From Deltaproteobacteria bacterium (GTDB lineage: Bacteria > Desulfobacterota > JADFVX01), in assembly GCA_029860075.1 (NCBI GenBank), contig JAOUBX010000042.1, positions 1 to 40,895 on the forward strand: 40,895 bases of DNA, in the 5' to 3' direction. Positions within the stretch are counted from its first letter, which is position 1. Every line of letters starts with the position of its first letter. Both the position numbers and the translations under genes were made by a program. The notes beneath the pieces are model-generated. The model worked only from the letters and a program-made list of their open reading frames with translations, searched no databases and was not told the origin of the DNA. Positions 25,692-34,767 of the stretch are shown here, piece after piece.

Positions 25692-27872
25692 ATGAAAAAC
25701 AAACAAAAAAATTTTCTTCACCTCTTTTTCTTTTTATGTATTTTACTAATACCCTCTTGCAGTTCTCAATCAGGCAGTTCAGGTAATGGTTCTCCTACAG
25801 ATAACACACCACCCACAGCGCCCGGCATTCCCCTGGATGAAGGACATTATACCGAAGTTAACACCATCTGGTTAAACTGGGCTGAAGCGGCAGATTCAGA
25901 GAGTGGGATTTCAGGATATCGGCTGGAGGTGAAAAATCAGAGTGATGCAGTCATTTTTGATAGTCTCATCGGCAATGTATTGAACTATAAAGTTAGCGGT
26001 ACTGAGGGCGATACCTTGACTGCCAGGGTAGCCGCCATTAATGGGGAGGGCCTTCAGGGGGATTGGTCTGCAGTTTCCGACGGCATAACACTATGTGGAC
26101 AATATGCGGCTTGCCTTTCAGGGACCCTCTTTGTTTCAACTGCGGGAGATGATAACAATGATGGTCTTTTCCCGTCTACGCCCTTTCTGACGATAAATAA
26201 GGCAGTAAGTGTTGCAGGGCCCGGTGATGTTATCGACGTTGCCGCAGGAACCTATAAAGAGCAAGTCATGATTCTTCAGAGTAATGGCCATGGTGGTGAT
26301 TCTGCGGCGCCTCTTCTTTTGCGGGGTAATGGTACTGCTAATATAGATGGGAGTGAAGTTCTTTCTCCATGGACAGATCTTGGCATTATGACTTCAGGAA
26401 CGGCCCCTTGCCACCTATGGTCAACACCTTTTAACCCCGATAATTATGCTGAACTTGCATTTCAGGACGGCATTAAAAGAGCGCCCACTCAACTCTTCAT
26501 AGATGGAACGACAAGGTTAGACCTGCTGCCTGAACCGGCCAGTTTCAATAGCGGTGATGCCCTTACTGAAGTAGAGGTACGGAATGAAGCGCTGCTGGCA
26601 TCTCAACTGAGACCCAATACGTGGGCATGGATTGAGAGCAGTAATGAAGTCAAGGTTTGCCTTGCCGAGGGTGATCCCATAACAGACCATGTTATTGAGA
26701 TTCCTGTGCGTAATGCCGCTATCGTATCCGATGCGGGTTATCTCCATGTGAGCGGATTTATAACAAAGCGCCAATCGGTCTACGGTATTGTTGTAAAGGG
26801 GGATTCGACGACAAAGGAGGTTGTCATTGCCAATAACCGGGTGAGCTTTGTCAGTGGATCGAGGGAATACAGAGATTCCGATCTTGGCCCTGCTTATAAA
26901 GTATGGGAAAACGGAATCGGTATTGGCGCCAGTGTAGAGGCACAGGCGTCAATTATATCTAACCATGTGTCGGACATATCCTATGCCGGTATTAAGTTTG
27001 CCAGAGCGCCTTCGGCCCTGACCGAGTACACCTATATGCGGGTAGCAGATAATATTGTAGAGCGGATTACCCCTCATCCCTATGGTGTCAGCCGGGAACA
27101 TGAATCAGGTGAAGCGCTTGCCGGAAGCAATGGGTCCCACTACGACCTCATTGAAAATAATACAATATCAGACACAGAATATGGTATCTGGCTGGACTCG
27201 GCTTTTGACAGTCCTTTTGGTGGCACAGGCTACGCTACGGTAAGTGAAAATAATATTTCCAATACACATACAGCCATTTTTTTTGAAAGAGCAGCCCATC
27301 ACCCCACTGCAATGAGAAATCTTATTACTAATACAAAGTTCGGAATTCAACTGGGAACTTCATTCCAATATACTCAGGAAGCGGACCCAAGCAATCCCTT
27401 ATACGATGTTAAATACGGCAGGGTAGTCAACAACACCATTATCGATGCCGAGATAGGAATCAACATCTCTTATGCATCTCATGCAGAAGTCTTCAATAAT
27501 ATTGTCTATAGCAGCAAGGTAAATGCCATCGGCACTTTAATCAGGGAACATACCATTACCATAAATGACGCATCCGGAAATTCTTACGGAACGGTAAATA
27601 ATAACCTCTATCATCTGACTGCTTCAGATAAACCGGGCTGCTGGATGTATTTGAATGTCTGTTTTTCTAACATGTCATCATGGTATGATCAAAGCGGCTT
27701 TGATATGGATTCCATTGATTCTGATCCCCTCTTCAGCAATTTAACAGGAGGCGATTATTCTCTGGCAGTGGATTCACCTGCCAGAGACTCAGGTACCGAT
27801 GCGGGACTTTCTGATTATTGTAACCGTCCTGACATAGGCTATGCTGAATTTCTCACAGGGGCTTGTTTGTGA
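25692..27872 (+). CDS. Lipoprotein with fibronectin III-like and right-handed beta-helix domains
   Basis: This 726-residue protein has a lipobox IPSC-S at about residues 20-24, so it is lipid-anchored. Residues ~40-135 resemble a fibronectin type III domain (PPTAPGIPLDEG, SGISGYRLEVKN). From about 150 a DUF1565/parallel beta-helix starts with FVSTAGDDNNDGLF and PFLTINKAVSVAGPGDVIDV. Helix coils follow to about 690 (ISNHVSDISYAGIKFA, NTISDTEYGIWLDSA). The C-terminus has SPARDSGTDAGL and NRPDIGYAEF, the usual end of such proteins. The family includes polysaccharide lyases and surface binders; I see no diagnostic catalytic residues. AAAGGAAG precedes the ATG, and leader copy 4 lies upstream. Confidence 0.82.
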   Translation: MKNKQKNFLHLFFFLCILLIPSCSSQSGSSGNGSPTDNTPPTAPGIPLDEGHYTEVNTIWLNWAEAADSESGISGYRLEVKNQSDAVIFDSLIGNVLNYKVSGTEGDTLTARVAAINGEGLQGDWSAVSDGITLCGQYAACLSGTLFVSTAGDDNNDGLFPSTPFLTINKAVSVAGPGDVIDVAAGTYKEQVMILQSNGHGGDSAAPLLLRGNGTANIDGSEVLSPWTDLGIMTSGTAPCHLWSTPFNPDNYAELAFQDGIKRAPTQLFIDGTTRLDLLPEPASFNSGDALTEVEVRNEALLASQLRPNTWAWIESSNEVKVCLAEGDPITDHVIEIPVRNAAIVSDAGYLHVSGFITKRQSVYGIVVKGDSTTKEVVIANNRVSFVSGSREYRDSDLGPAYKVWENGIGIGASVEAQASIISNHVSDISYAGIKFARAPSALTEYTYMRVADNIVERITPHPYGVSREHESGEALAGSNGSHYDLIENNTISDTEYGIWLDSAFDSPFGGTGYATVSENNISNTHTAIFFERAAHHPTAMRNLITNTKFGIQLGTSFQYTQEADPSNPLYDVKYGRVVNNTIIDAEIGINISYASHAEVFNNIVYSSKVNAIGTLIREHTITINDASGNSYGTVNNNLYHLTASDKPGCWMYLNVCFSNMSSWYDQSGFDMDSIDSDPLFSNLTGGDYSLAVDSPARDSGTDAGLSDYCNRPDIGYAEFLTGACL

Positions 27873-27950
27873 TAATCCTGAAAATAACCGCTCCATCATG
27901 ACTACCCTTGTTTTTATACCTTAAAACTGCATAATAACGGGTAATGTGTC

Positions 27951-28859
27951 ATGACAAAATTTATCATTTTCATTTGCATTAACTTGTTATTCATATCCGC
28001 TAATCCATCTTTTGCAGAAACTGACCTTGTTCAGTTTGCAAAGGCACTGACTGCCCGGGATTATGATGACAGGCTTCCATCAATACCGATTGAACAATGG
28101 TTGTCATCGACATTGCCAAAGAACTGCGTTGCCTACTGGAATGAGAACATTACCGCTTGTGGTGAGCAAACGGGAAATCCCTCCATTGACCGGGCAAGAG
28201 ATTTACCGCTTTGTGCAGCAGTAGAGCTAATGTCTGACTACACATTGAGGGGTTATCTTTTACTTTTTGTTGCCACAGAGAAAAAGGGCAAAATAAAGAA
28301 ACCTTCTTTTTATTTCGGATACATTAAATCTAAAAACAAAACCATATATATTAAGAAATTGGGTGAAATAAAAAAGCTGGGAGATCCGGGCAGATCCCGG
28401 CCTGCGAAACAATTTGCTCAAATTGACGAAGAAGAATGTATTTTTGACCAAAAAGAACAATTGTTGGAGTACAAAAGATTAGAAAAACAATATGCCGGAA
28501 GTGAATATATTGAGAATGAATATAAACTTGTCATTCCAAAAGGAAAGAATCAGGTTCACCTGCGTAAAGGAGGGTGTGTTCATTACGGGATGACCATAGA
28601 ACTTGTTCAGCCTAAGACTGATAAGTACCGGGTTGATAAACCTTTTTTTTCAGAAGTTATCTCTCTTCTTGAAGCATACGGTCAAGACATGGTTGATATG
28701 AAATTATTAAGAAAGTTACTGGATGACAAACAATGGACCGACATGTCCAATGAAAGCGGCAGATACTTTTTTATTAATTATGAGGACTATACATCCTTTG
28801 AGATATATGAAAGAAACGATGACTCTCAAACAATTATTGGCGTTAATTTTTACAATTGA
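27951..28859 (+). CDS. Exported protein of unknown function
   Basis: This 302-residue protein has a signal peptide of about 22 residues (FIIFICINLLFISANPSFAE). The mature protein has at least five cysteines (NCVAYW, ITACGE, LPLCAAV, EECIF, GGCVHYG), so disulphides are possible, and a mixed alpha/beta composition. I do not recognise a family. The ribosome site is weak (GGGTAATG). It follows the beta-helix gene by 78 bases on the same strand. It is probably periplasmic. Confidence 0.65.
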   Translation: MTKFIIFICINLLFISANPSFAETDLVQFAKALTARDYDDRLPSIPIEQWLSSTLPKNCVAYWNENITACGEQTGNPSIDRARDLPLCAAVELMSDYTLRGYLLLFVATEKKGKIKKPSFYFGYIKSKNKTIYIKKLGEIKKLGDPGRSRPAKQFAQIDEEECIFDQKEQLLEYKRLEKQYAGSEYIENEYKLVIPKGKNQVHLRKGGCVHYGMTIELVQPKTDKYRVDKPFFSEVISLLEAYGQDMVDMKLLRKLLDDKQWTDMSNESGRYFFINYEDYTSFEIYERNDDSQTIIGVNFYN

Positions 28860-28994
28860 AAAAGCGGGAAGAACCGGACAGAGCCCGGCCTGCGAAAGTA
28901 AGATGTTTTTTATGAGGAAAAGGAGTAAGATTGGCGGATAATACTCAAAAAGTGGTGTTACCCCAACACGGCATAATAGCAGGAACAAAAGATC

Positions 28995-29564
28995 ATGAAT
29001 TCCAGGCTCTATATTACAAATCGGGAAGATTGGCGCACCTGGCTTGAGGAAAATCACCTCAAGGAGAAGGAAGTTTGGCTGGTTTACTATAAAAAACACA
29101 CAGGCACGCCCCGGATTCCTTATGATGATGCCGTAGAAGAAGCCTTATGCTTTGGGTGGATCGACAGCATAGTCAGAAGAATCGATGATGAAAGATATAT
29201 GCAAAAATTCTCACCCCGAAAAGATAAAAGTGACTGGTCTGAGTCGAATAAGAAGCGAGTCAAAAAATTGATTGAAAAAGGGCTGATAACTCAGGCAGGG
29301 TTAGAAAAAATAGAAGTTGCAAAAAAGAAGGGAAATTGGGATAAAGTTATTGAATCAGCAAGGCCTTATGAAATGGCTGTTGAGCTGGACCAGGCCCTGG
29401 CTTCAAATAGAGCGGCAAAGGAGTTTTTTAATAGCCTTTCTCCTGCATACCAAAAACAGTATATTGTTTGGATTGCAAGCGCTAAAAAAGAAGAAACAAG
29501 ACAAAGACGGGCGAAAGAAGCTTTGGCTATGTTGATTAAAAAAAAGAAGCTTGGTTTAAAGTGA
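28995..29564 (+). CDS. YdeI/OmdA-family protein
   Basis: This 189-residue cytoplasmic protein has the family's N-terminal motif series: REDWRTWLEENH, EVWLVYYKKHTG, PYDDAVEEALCFGWIDS, YMQKFSPRKDKSDWSESN and a C-terminal helical segment ending in a lysine-rich tail. These are features of the YdeI/OmpD-associated (OmdA) family, which has been linked to bacteriocin or peptide resistance in some bacteria; the biochemical role is not settled. The length is normal for the family. AGGA lies about 10 bases before the ATG. It is followed by a small membrane-protein gene after 49 bases. Confidence 0.85.
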   Translation: MNSRLYITNREDWRTWLEENHLKEKEVWLVYYKKHTGTPRIPYDDAVEEALCFGWIDSIVRRIDDERYMQKFSPRKDKSDWSESNKKRVKKLIEKGLITQAGLEKIEVAKKKGNWDKVIESARPYEMAVELDQALASNRAAKEFFNSLSPAYQKQYIVWIASAKKEETRQRRAKEALAMLIKKKKLGLK

Positions 29565-29613
29565 ATTTATGGCATAACAAGCATCTATTACAGAAAATAC
29601 CGGGGGGAACACA

Positions 29614-30144
29614 ATGAACATTCTTAAGAAAATTGAGTTGGGTGTATTGGTCACTATCACCATCGCAATGATTAGTTTCGCTTTTTGGCTGGGGCGCCTT
29701 GATCAGAGAGTGGAAAATCTCGACCAGCGTTTGAGTAAGTTAGAAACGAATCCCAAAGCACTTTTGGATCAAAACCCGATACCGGCAAAGGTGGAAGCGA
29801 TGCCTCCATCAGTAACGCTTACCATTGCATCAAATATTGATCTGAACCACGCACCGTTCAAAATTGGAGTCAACGGTACCGTAAAGAATGCGACGCAGTT
29901 CTATACTTATATCGTCGTTGATGACGGGCATGCAGAATGGATCCAACCTGGACTGGGATTCAACCGTGATGGCCCTTTTTATTCATCTGCCCACCTGGGG
30001 ATCAAAGATGGCAATCCCTCCTTGAACAAATGGTATAACGTATTTGCTGTTGTTTCCGGTGAGGAACATGAGAAGTATCAACATCTTAAGCCGGACTCTA
30101 TACTTGCTCGAACAAAACCAACCCGAATATACAGAACACAATAA
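29614..30144 (+). CDS. Membrane-anchored protein with short coiled coil, unknown
   Basis: This 176-residue protein has an N-terminal transmembrane helix (LGVLVTITIAMISFAFWL) that probably stays uncleaved as an anchor. A short heptad region (LDQRVENLDQRLSKLE) and a ~110-residue domain with the motif HAEWIQPGLGFNRDG follow. The C-terminal domain probably lies outside the membrane. I do not recognise the family. A GGGGGG-type ribosome site precedes the ATG. The neighbours give no functional hint. Confidence 0.6.
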   Translation: MNILKKIELGVLVTITIAMISFAFWLGRLDQRVENLDQRLSKLETNPKALLDQNPIPAKVEAMPPSVTLTIASNIDLNHAPFKIGVNGTVKNATQFYTYIVVDDGHAEWIQPGLGFNRDGPFYSSAHLGIKDGNPSLNKWYNVFAVVSGEEHEKYQHLKPDSILARTKPTRIYRTQ

Positions 30145-30206
30145 ATTTCTTCGAGAGTATTGTGCCGGCTCAATAATTCGATTACTTTTTTAAGTTGATA
30201 GAATGG

Positions 30207-30260
30207 ATTCCCGCCTTCATCCCAAGGGCGCTTTGTGACGACCTTTGGGCGCGCGGGAAT
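30207..30260. repeat. REP-like inverted repeat
   Basis: ATTCCCGC (30207-30214) pairs with GCGGGAAT (30253-30260), with an inner CCCAAGG/CCTTTGGG arm. It resembles the common proteobacterial intergenic palindromes of the ATTCCCGC...GCGGGAAT type. Confidence 0.6.
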
Positions 30261-30266
30261 AAGAGT

Positions 30267-30401
30267 ATGGCTGAGAACTATAAAGAGCTTTCAAAATGTG
30301 ATTCTTTGACAATTCATTGGACTGAGTATGGCCGAAATGATGAATTTGAATTGAAGCAGGTCTGGGCCTTTGACAAAGACCAAAAAGAAGGCTATCTTTA
30401 A
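30267..30401 (+). CDS. Short ORF, possible gene fragment
   Basis: A 44-residue frame starts at 30267, just after the REP-like repeat. The product (TIHWTEYGRNDEFELKQV, then WAFDKDQKEGYL) looks protein-like, but it has no recognisable family and only a weak ribosome site. It may be the surviving end of a truncated gene. The same frame extends upstream to an ATG at 30195 through the repeat, which is not credible. Confidence 0.25.
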   Translation: MAENYKELSKCDSLTIHWTEYGRNDEFELKQVWAFDKDQKEGYL

Positions 30402-30404
30402 TAT

Positions 30405-30698
30405 ATGAATATAAAAAAGGTGATTATCGTTGTCACTGCTGTTGCCTTTCTGGCAGCCTCACCGCTTGCGTCCCTTGCAGAAACGAGAGTGTACACTTCC
30501 ATATCCGTTGCCGGTGTCATAGGCGGCGGTGTGTACTGGTACTTCTCTGCCGGCACCCGCCTCTCCAAAAGGGACAGGGATCATGGATATGCATTACTCT
30601 CCGGCAGAAAAATGCAGCTTCAGCCAAAGACCGGGCATGAAGAGAATTCTGCCGACAATTTGACCTTCTACCTTCCCCTTTACAGTATCAAATTTTAA
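30405..30698 (+). CDS. Small exported protein, unknown
   Basis: This 97-residue protein has a clear signal peptide (VIIVVTAVAFLAASPL, cleavage near SLAE). The mature part contains SVAGVIGGGVYWYFSAGTRL and ends LPLYSIKF. The glycine/aromatic strand and terminal phenylalanine suggest a small envelope-associated protein. An AAGAAGG-like site lies upstream of the ATG. No family recognised. Confidence 0.55.
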   Translation: MNIKKVIIVVTAVAFLAASPLASLAETRVYTSISVAGVIGGGVYWYFSAGTRLSKRDRDHGYALLSGRKMQLQPKTGHEENSADNLTFYLPLYSIKF

Positions 30699-30705
30699 TC
30701 ATGTA

Positions 30706-30777
30706 TTTCGCAAGGCCGCAAAGAAAAACGATAGGTATCTTGCAAAATCTTTGCGCTCTTGGCGGCTTTGCGAGAAA
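30706..30777. repeat. Intergenic inverted repeat (CGCAAAG type)
   Basis: TTTCGCAAGGCCGCAAAGA at 30706-30724 is matched in inverted form by GGCGGCTTTGCGAGAAA at 30761-30777, with TCTTTGCG between. It resembles a family of degenerate CGCAAAG/GGCGGC repeats often found between genes in deltaproteobacteria and relatives. It overlaps a spurious upstream extension of the next gene. Confidence 0.6.
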
Positions 30778-30863
30778 TCTGCATACACTTGTTTGTTTCT
30801 GTACAAGATAGTATTCCAGCTTTTTTACGAATGGACTCAATGAAAGCTCGCAATGTAGAAACT

Positions 30864-31835
30864 ATGAAAGCGATTGTATATGAAAAATACGGCCTGCCCG
30901 ATGTTCTTCAATTAAAAGAGGTAGCAAAGCCTGCTCCCAAAGATGATGAAGTGCTGGTAAAAGTTCATGCCGCATCGGTAAATGACTGGGATTGGGGCTT
31001 GCTTAGAGGCAAGCCCTTTGTAAATCGCTTAATGGCCGGCTTTCCAAAACCGAAAAAAATAAAGATACCCGGATGTGACATAGCGGGGTCTGTTGAAGCG
31101 GTGGGCAGTAAGGTAAAACGGCTCAAGGCGGGTGATGAGGTGTTCGGAGACATTTCGAGATGTCATTTTGGTGGTTTTGCCGAGTATGTTTGTGCCCGTG
31201 AAGAGGCATTGACGCTGAAACCGGCGGGCATGACATTCGATGAAGCGGCAGCCTTGCCCCAGGCGGGCATACTGGCCTTGCAGGGTCTTCGCCATAAAGG
31301 GCATATTCAGCCGGGACAGAAGGTTTTGATTAATGGTGCCGGTGGCGGTGCAGGCACCTTTGCAATACAGATAGCCAAATCCCTGGGGCTTCATGTGACA
31401 GCTGTGGACAGCACAATAAAACTGGAGAAGATGCGCTCCCTCGGCGCAGAACATGTCATCGACTACACAGAAGAAGATTTCACCAAAAATGGACAGCACT
31501 ATGACCTGATCATCGATATGATGGGATTTCATCCCTTTTTCGATTACAGGCGTTCATTGAGTCCAAAGGGCCGCTATGTATTGGTCGGCGGTTCCTCACG
31601 CCTATGTAACGAGGTTGTATTTCTGGGTCCCTGGTTTTCAATGACAGGGAGTAAGAAAATGGGACTGCTCTTGCATAAAGCAAACAAGGAGTTGGAAGAT
31701 CTGATAGCGCTATTTGAGGCCGGCAAAGTTAAACCGGTCATAGACAGACGTTATCCTTTAAGTGAGGTTCCTGAGGCGATGCGCCATTTTGGATCAGGGA
31801 AGGTGGTAGGGAAATTGGTTATTACTGTGGCCTGA
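30864..31835 (+). CDS. MDR-family NAD(P)H-dependent oxidoreductase
   Basis: This zinc-independent-looking medium-chain dehydrogenase/reductase (quinone oxidoreductase/alcohol dehydrogenase-like) has about 323 residues from the conserved start MKAIVYEKYG. The N-terminal GroES-like domain includes VLVKVHAASVNDWD and IPGCDIAGSVEAVG. The nucleotide-binding motif is VLINGAGGGAGTFAIQIAK, followed by LGAEHVIDYTEEDF. The C-terminus has GKVKPVIDRRYPL and GKVVGKLVITV, typical of the family. Substrate unknown. Earlier in-frame ATGs (30759, 30831, 30840) extend into the intergenic repeat and lack ribosome sites; 30864 is chosen by family alignment. The paralogue at 32074 is on the same strand. Confidence 0.85.
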   Translation: MKAIVYEKYGLPDVLQLKEVAKPAPKDDEVLVKVHAASVNDWDWGLLRGKPFVNRLMAGFPKPKKIKIPGCDIAGSVEAVGSKVKRLKAGDEVFGDISRCHFGGFAEYVCAREEALTLKPAGMTFDEAAALPQAGILALQGLRHKGHIQPGQKVLINGAGGGAGTFAIQIAKSLGLHVTAVDSTIKLEKMRSLGAEHVIDYTEEDFTKNGQHYDLIIDMMGFHPFFDYRRSLSPKGRYVLVGGSSRLCNEVVFLGPWFSMTGSKKMGLLLHKANKELEDLIALFEAGKVKPVIDRRYPLSEVPEAMRHFGSGKVVGKLVITVA

Positions 31836-31900
31836 CAAAGCAAGCGATGCATTTGGTCGTTATGTGGTTTAATTGATTGTTGAATCCTCATCCTCCGGGC

Positions 31901-31959
31901 GGGGTGAGAGATAAAAGGCTTTCACCCTCACCCCAGCCCTCTCCCATCAAGAGAGAGGG
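31901..31959. repeat. Degenerate intergenic hairpin repeat
   Basis: GGGGTGAG (31901-31908) pairs with CTCACCCC (31927-31934), and CCCTCTC (31937-31943) pairs with GAGAGGG (31953-31959). This matches the widespread CCCTCACCCC...CCCTCTCCC intergenic repeat type. Confidence 0.6.
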
Positions 31960-32073
31960 GGATTTAGAACTAAATTAGCCCATTTCAGGGCCGAAGCAAG
32001 GTTACGCCCGTTGGGCGCAGATTCTTTAATTTATAGTAAAAACAGATAAGAAGTCGCTCAAGGAGAAAAAGAT

Positions 32074-33063
32074 ATAAAAGCGCTTGTATACACAAAGTAC
32101 GGACCACCGGAGGTTCTTCAGCTTAAAGAGGTAGAAAAACCTGTCCCCCAAAATAATGAAATACTGATAAAGGTACATGCCACAACAGTAAATAGAACCG
32201 ACAACGCAACAATCAAGGCAATACCATTTTTTGCAAGGCTCGTAACAGGTCTATTCAAGCCCAAAAAACAAATTCCCGGAACTGAATTTGCCGGTGAGAT
32301 TGAAGCTGTCGGAAAAAATGTTTCGACTTTTAAAGCAGGAGATAATGTTTTTGGATTTGATGACCAGGGTTCTGAATCTCATGCCGAGTATCTGGCAATA
32401 TCAGAAGATAAGGCAATAACAATACCCGAAGGTATAAGCCATGAGCAGGCGGCAGCGAGTGTTGAAGGCGCACATTATGCTTATAATTTTATTAATAAAG
32501 TGAAACTCGAATGCGGGCAAAAAGTGCTCGTCAACGGTGCAACCGGAGCTATCGGTTCGGCGGCAGTCCAACTCTTAAAATATTTTGATGTAAATGTAAC
32601 CGCAGTGTGTGATACAAAAAATATTGAACGGGTAAAATCATTAGGAGCCGATAAAGTCATTGATTACACAAAAGAAGATTTTACCCGTGATGATCAAAAA
32701 TATAACTTTGTCTTTGATACCGTCGGCAAAAGTTCATTTTTTAAATGCAAACACTTGCTGCTGCCGGGAGGTGTTTATATTTCATCAGACCTGGGTTATA
32801 TGTCTCAAAACATTTTCCTGCCACTCATCACACCCATTATAAAACCGTTGATTGGAAACAAAAAAACCGCAGCGCCAATCCCTGTAAATATTCCAGGAAG
32901 TCTGCTTTTAATCAAAAAGCTCATTGCCGAAGGAAAATTCAAGGCAGTAATAGATAGAAAATATACATTGGAACAAATTGTCGAGGCCTATCGCTATGTT
33001 GAAAAAGGACAAAAAACAGGAAATGTCGTCATAACTGTGGAGCATAATAATAAACATGGCTAG
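32074..33063 (+). CDS. MDR-family oxidoreductase with ATA in place of a start codon
   Basis: The frame encodes a complete MDR protein of about 329 residues paralogous to 30864: KALVYTKYGPPEVLQL, then IPGTEFAGEIEAVG, VLVNGATGAIGSAAVQLL and KFKAVIDRKYTL to TGNVVITVE. At the position of the family's initiating Met the codon is ATA (32074). AAGGAG at 32060-32065 lies eight bases upstream. In-frame there is a stop at 32047, and no ATG, GTG or TTG occurs between it and GTG at 32500, which would remove the whole catalytic domain. So the gene either uses ATA, is a young pseudogene, or contains a sequencing error. Everything downstream of the start is intact. It overlaps the next gene by 8 bases. Confidence 0.75.
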   Translation: MKALVYTKYGPPEVLQLKEVEKPVPQNNEILIKVHATTVNRTDNATIKAIPFFARLVTGLFKPKKQIPGTEFAGEIEAVGKNVSTFKAGDNVFGFDDQGSESHAEYLAISEDKAITIPEGISHEQAAASVEGAHYAYNFINKVKLECGQKVLVNGATGAIGSAAVQLLKYFDVNVTAVCDTKNIERVKSLGADKVIDYTKEDFTRDDQKYNFVFDTVGKSSFFKCKHLLLPGGVYISSDLGYMSQNIFLPLITPIIKPLIGNKKTAAPIPVNIPGSLLLIKKLIAEGKFKAVIDRKYTLEQIVEAYRYVEKGQKTGNVVITVEHNNKHG

Positions 33064-33415
33064 CAATATCCATTATGAATATGATGCGGAGATCAATGGC
33101 TACATTGTTCGGATGCCCGCCTTTGTCCGCTTTGATTCACTGAATGAGTGGTTTGAGATGTTTAACAGGGAGTTATCGTCAATCCCATCAAATCAACCAC
33201 TTGTATTGCTCATAGATACAAATGAACATAAATTTGAATCAATTCAATGCCTTAAAAGCCTAAGAGAGTTTTTCATAAATAATAAAGTTGTCAAAAAAAG
33301 TGGTGTTAAAGCGGCTTTTGTCGGGCCGGGGCAATATATGGAACCTCATATAAAGTCAGACCTGGAGGCATATTTTGATAGCTTTGATGAGGCTTACAGC
33401 TGGTTAAAGAAGTAA
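33056..33415 (+). CDS. SpoIIAA/STAS-like protein
   Basis: This 119-residue soluble protein has an alpha/beta pattern: IHYEYDAEINGYIVRM, then PLVLLIDTNEHKF, VKKSGVKAAFVGPGQYM and DSFDEAYSWLKK. This resembles SpoIIAA-like/STAS-fold proteins, but the match is by general pattern only. The ATG overlaps the stop of the MDR gene by 8 bases, so translation is probably coupled. The function could be a regulatory or binding partner; nothing more specific is supported. Confidence 0.55.
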   Translation: MASNIHYEYDAEINGYIVRMPAFVRFDSLNEWFEMFNRELSSIPSNQPLVLLIDTNEHKFESIQCLKSLREFFINNKVVKKSGVKAAFVGPGQYMEPHIKSDLEAYFDSFDEAYSWLKK

Positions 33416-33471
33416 ACGAAATTCGCGAATTTTAGGGAAATAAAAAAATGGAAATCTCAATTATTACAAAT

Positions 33472-34767
33472 TTAAGTGATAATCAGATCAACCCGCTTAC
33501 CAACCTTCCTTTCATAAAGCCCCGGAAAAAACTCACTGCGGCAATAAACGCTCACGCCACCCACCCCCTCAACAATGACAATCTCCTTCCTGCAAAAGAA
33601 AAAGCGCCAGATAAGCCCGCTAACCATCATAATAAAAGCCGCCCATATCCATGGAAAGCCCGGATTTTTGACAACTTTCAAGTCACCCCAGTATTTCACC
33701 TCTTCTATGCTGATTTTGAGACTGTCAAAATCTGCCGCCTCCCCTTCCCTGATGAGCCCTGAATAGACGGGAAGCCTTCCCCTGTAGACCCTGAGTCCAA
33801 TAACAGGGTTATTCCTGTTCATGGAGCGGTTGGTAACGCTTTCATCCTTGATAAGGGCATCGGGGTAGTAGGCGACAGAGAAACGGTGGGGGTAACCGGA
33901 AACTTTAAAGACCTCTTCCACGCCGGGCATAAAAACATTGAGAAGCTCCATGCCGCTTGCCAGTTCCCTGCCTTTCTGGTCCGTCAATAAATAGCGAAAG
34001 GCGTAACCGATACCGGCAATACTTACCCTGGCGCCGTCCATCCTGACAGGAGAGCTTAGCCAGGCGCTTTCCTTTGTTCCATCGTTGAGGGTCATATCAG
34101 CCCTCAGATCGGTAAAAAGGAGTTCATTGCCCCAGAATTCGGGGTTTATGGAATTGAGATTAAAATTGATGTCCGGTAAAGCGGCATAAAGTGACCCTGT
34201 CGTCGATTGATAGGATTGCTCCGCTCCATCAAAGTTTGTCCCCTCGGCAACAAGGGCCTTTCCGTCAAAACGGAATAAAAGACTGATAAAAATCCCGGTA
34301 AGCAGGAAAAAATAACTCACATGAAAAAGAAGGTTGCCCAAAGGTGACCCTATTCCTTTAAAGGCATAAATAATTTTTTTCCTCTCCTCTTCATGGGTAG
34401 TTATGCTGTAAGACTTGGGGAGCCCGGCTTCGAGCTTGTCTCCCTTTGCAGGGTGATCACGAACAAACACCCATCGATGAAGATCGGACAGTGGCGGACT
34501 TTCCGGCCTGCGGAGCCTTCGAATAATAACAGGCAGCCACTTTATTTGACAAATAAGGAGGTTCATAAAAAAGAGCGCATAAAGAACGACCATGGGAAGC
34601 AGGGTCTGAAAGGAATCGAACCAGCTTTTCGGTACGAAAAGAGCAAATACATATGAAATCAGTGAATAGGTAATAGCCGTAATGAAGATAAACAGGGAGA
34701 GTCCCCGCGAACCGGCCCGGTCCCAGAGTCTTTTAGCGACCCCCTTTTGCCTTCCCTCGTTTATCAC
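33472..34767 (-). CDS. ResB-like cytochrome c biogenesis membrane protein
   Basis: This 431-residue membrane protein has transmembrane helices near 24-43 (LFIFITAITYSLISYVFALF), 58-75 (MVVLYALFFMNLLI), ~160 (VSYFFLLTGIFISLLF) and near the C-terminus (FPWIWAAFIMMVSGLIWRFFF). A large extracytoplasmic domain lies between the last two. This order is that of ResB of the system II cytochrome c maturation complex. The start is GTG at 34767, overlapping the upstream gene's stop (GTGA). The usual partner ResC/CcsA is not in the window. A narrow reading as ResB is likely but not certain, because the large domain is divergent. Confidence 0.75.
   Translation of the reverse strand: MINEGRQKGVAKRLWDRAGSRGLSLFIFITAITYSLISYVFALFVPKSWFDSFQTLLPMVVLYALFFMNLLICQIKWLPVIIRRLRRPESPPLSDLHRWVFVRDHPAKGDKLEAGLPKSYSITTHEEERKKIIYAFKGIGSPLGNLLFHVSYFFLLTGIFISLLFRFDGKALVAEGTNFDGAEQSYQSTTGSLYAALPDINFNLNSINPEFWGNELLFTDLRADMTLNDGTKESAWLSSPVRMDGARVSIAGIGYAFRYLLTDQKGRELASGMELLNVFMPGVEEVFKVSGYPHRFSVAYYPDALIKDESVTNRSMNRNNPVIGLRVYRGRLPVYSGLIREGEAADFDSLKISIEEVKYWGDLKVVKNPGFPWIWAAFIMMVSGLIWRFFFCRKEIVIVEGVGGVSVYCRSEFFPGLYERKVGKRVDLIIT

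Noticed and set aside
33448-33762. 104-codon plus-strand ORF after the SpoIIAA-like gene
   Set aside because: It lies almost entirely antisense to the ResB-like gene and resembles no known family.
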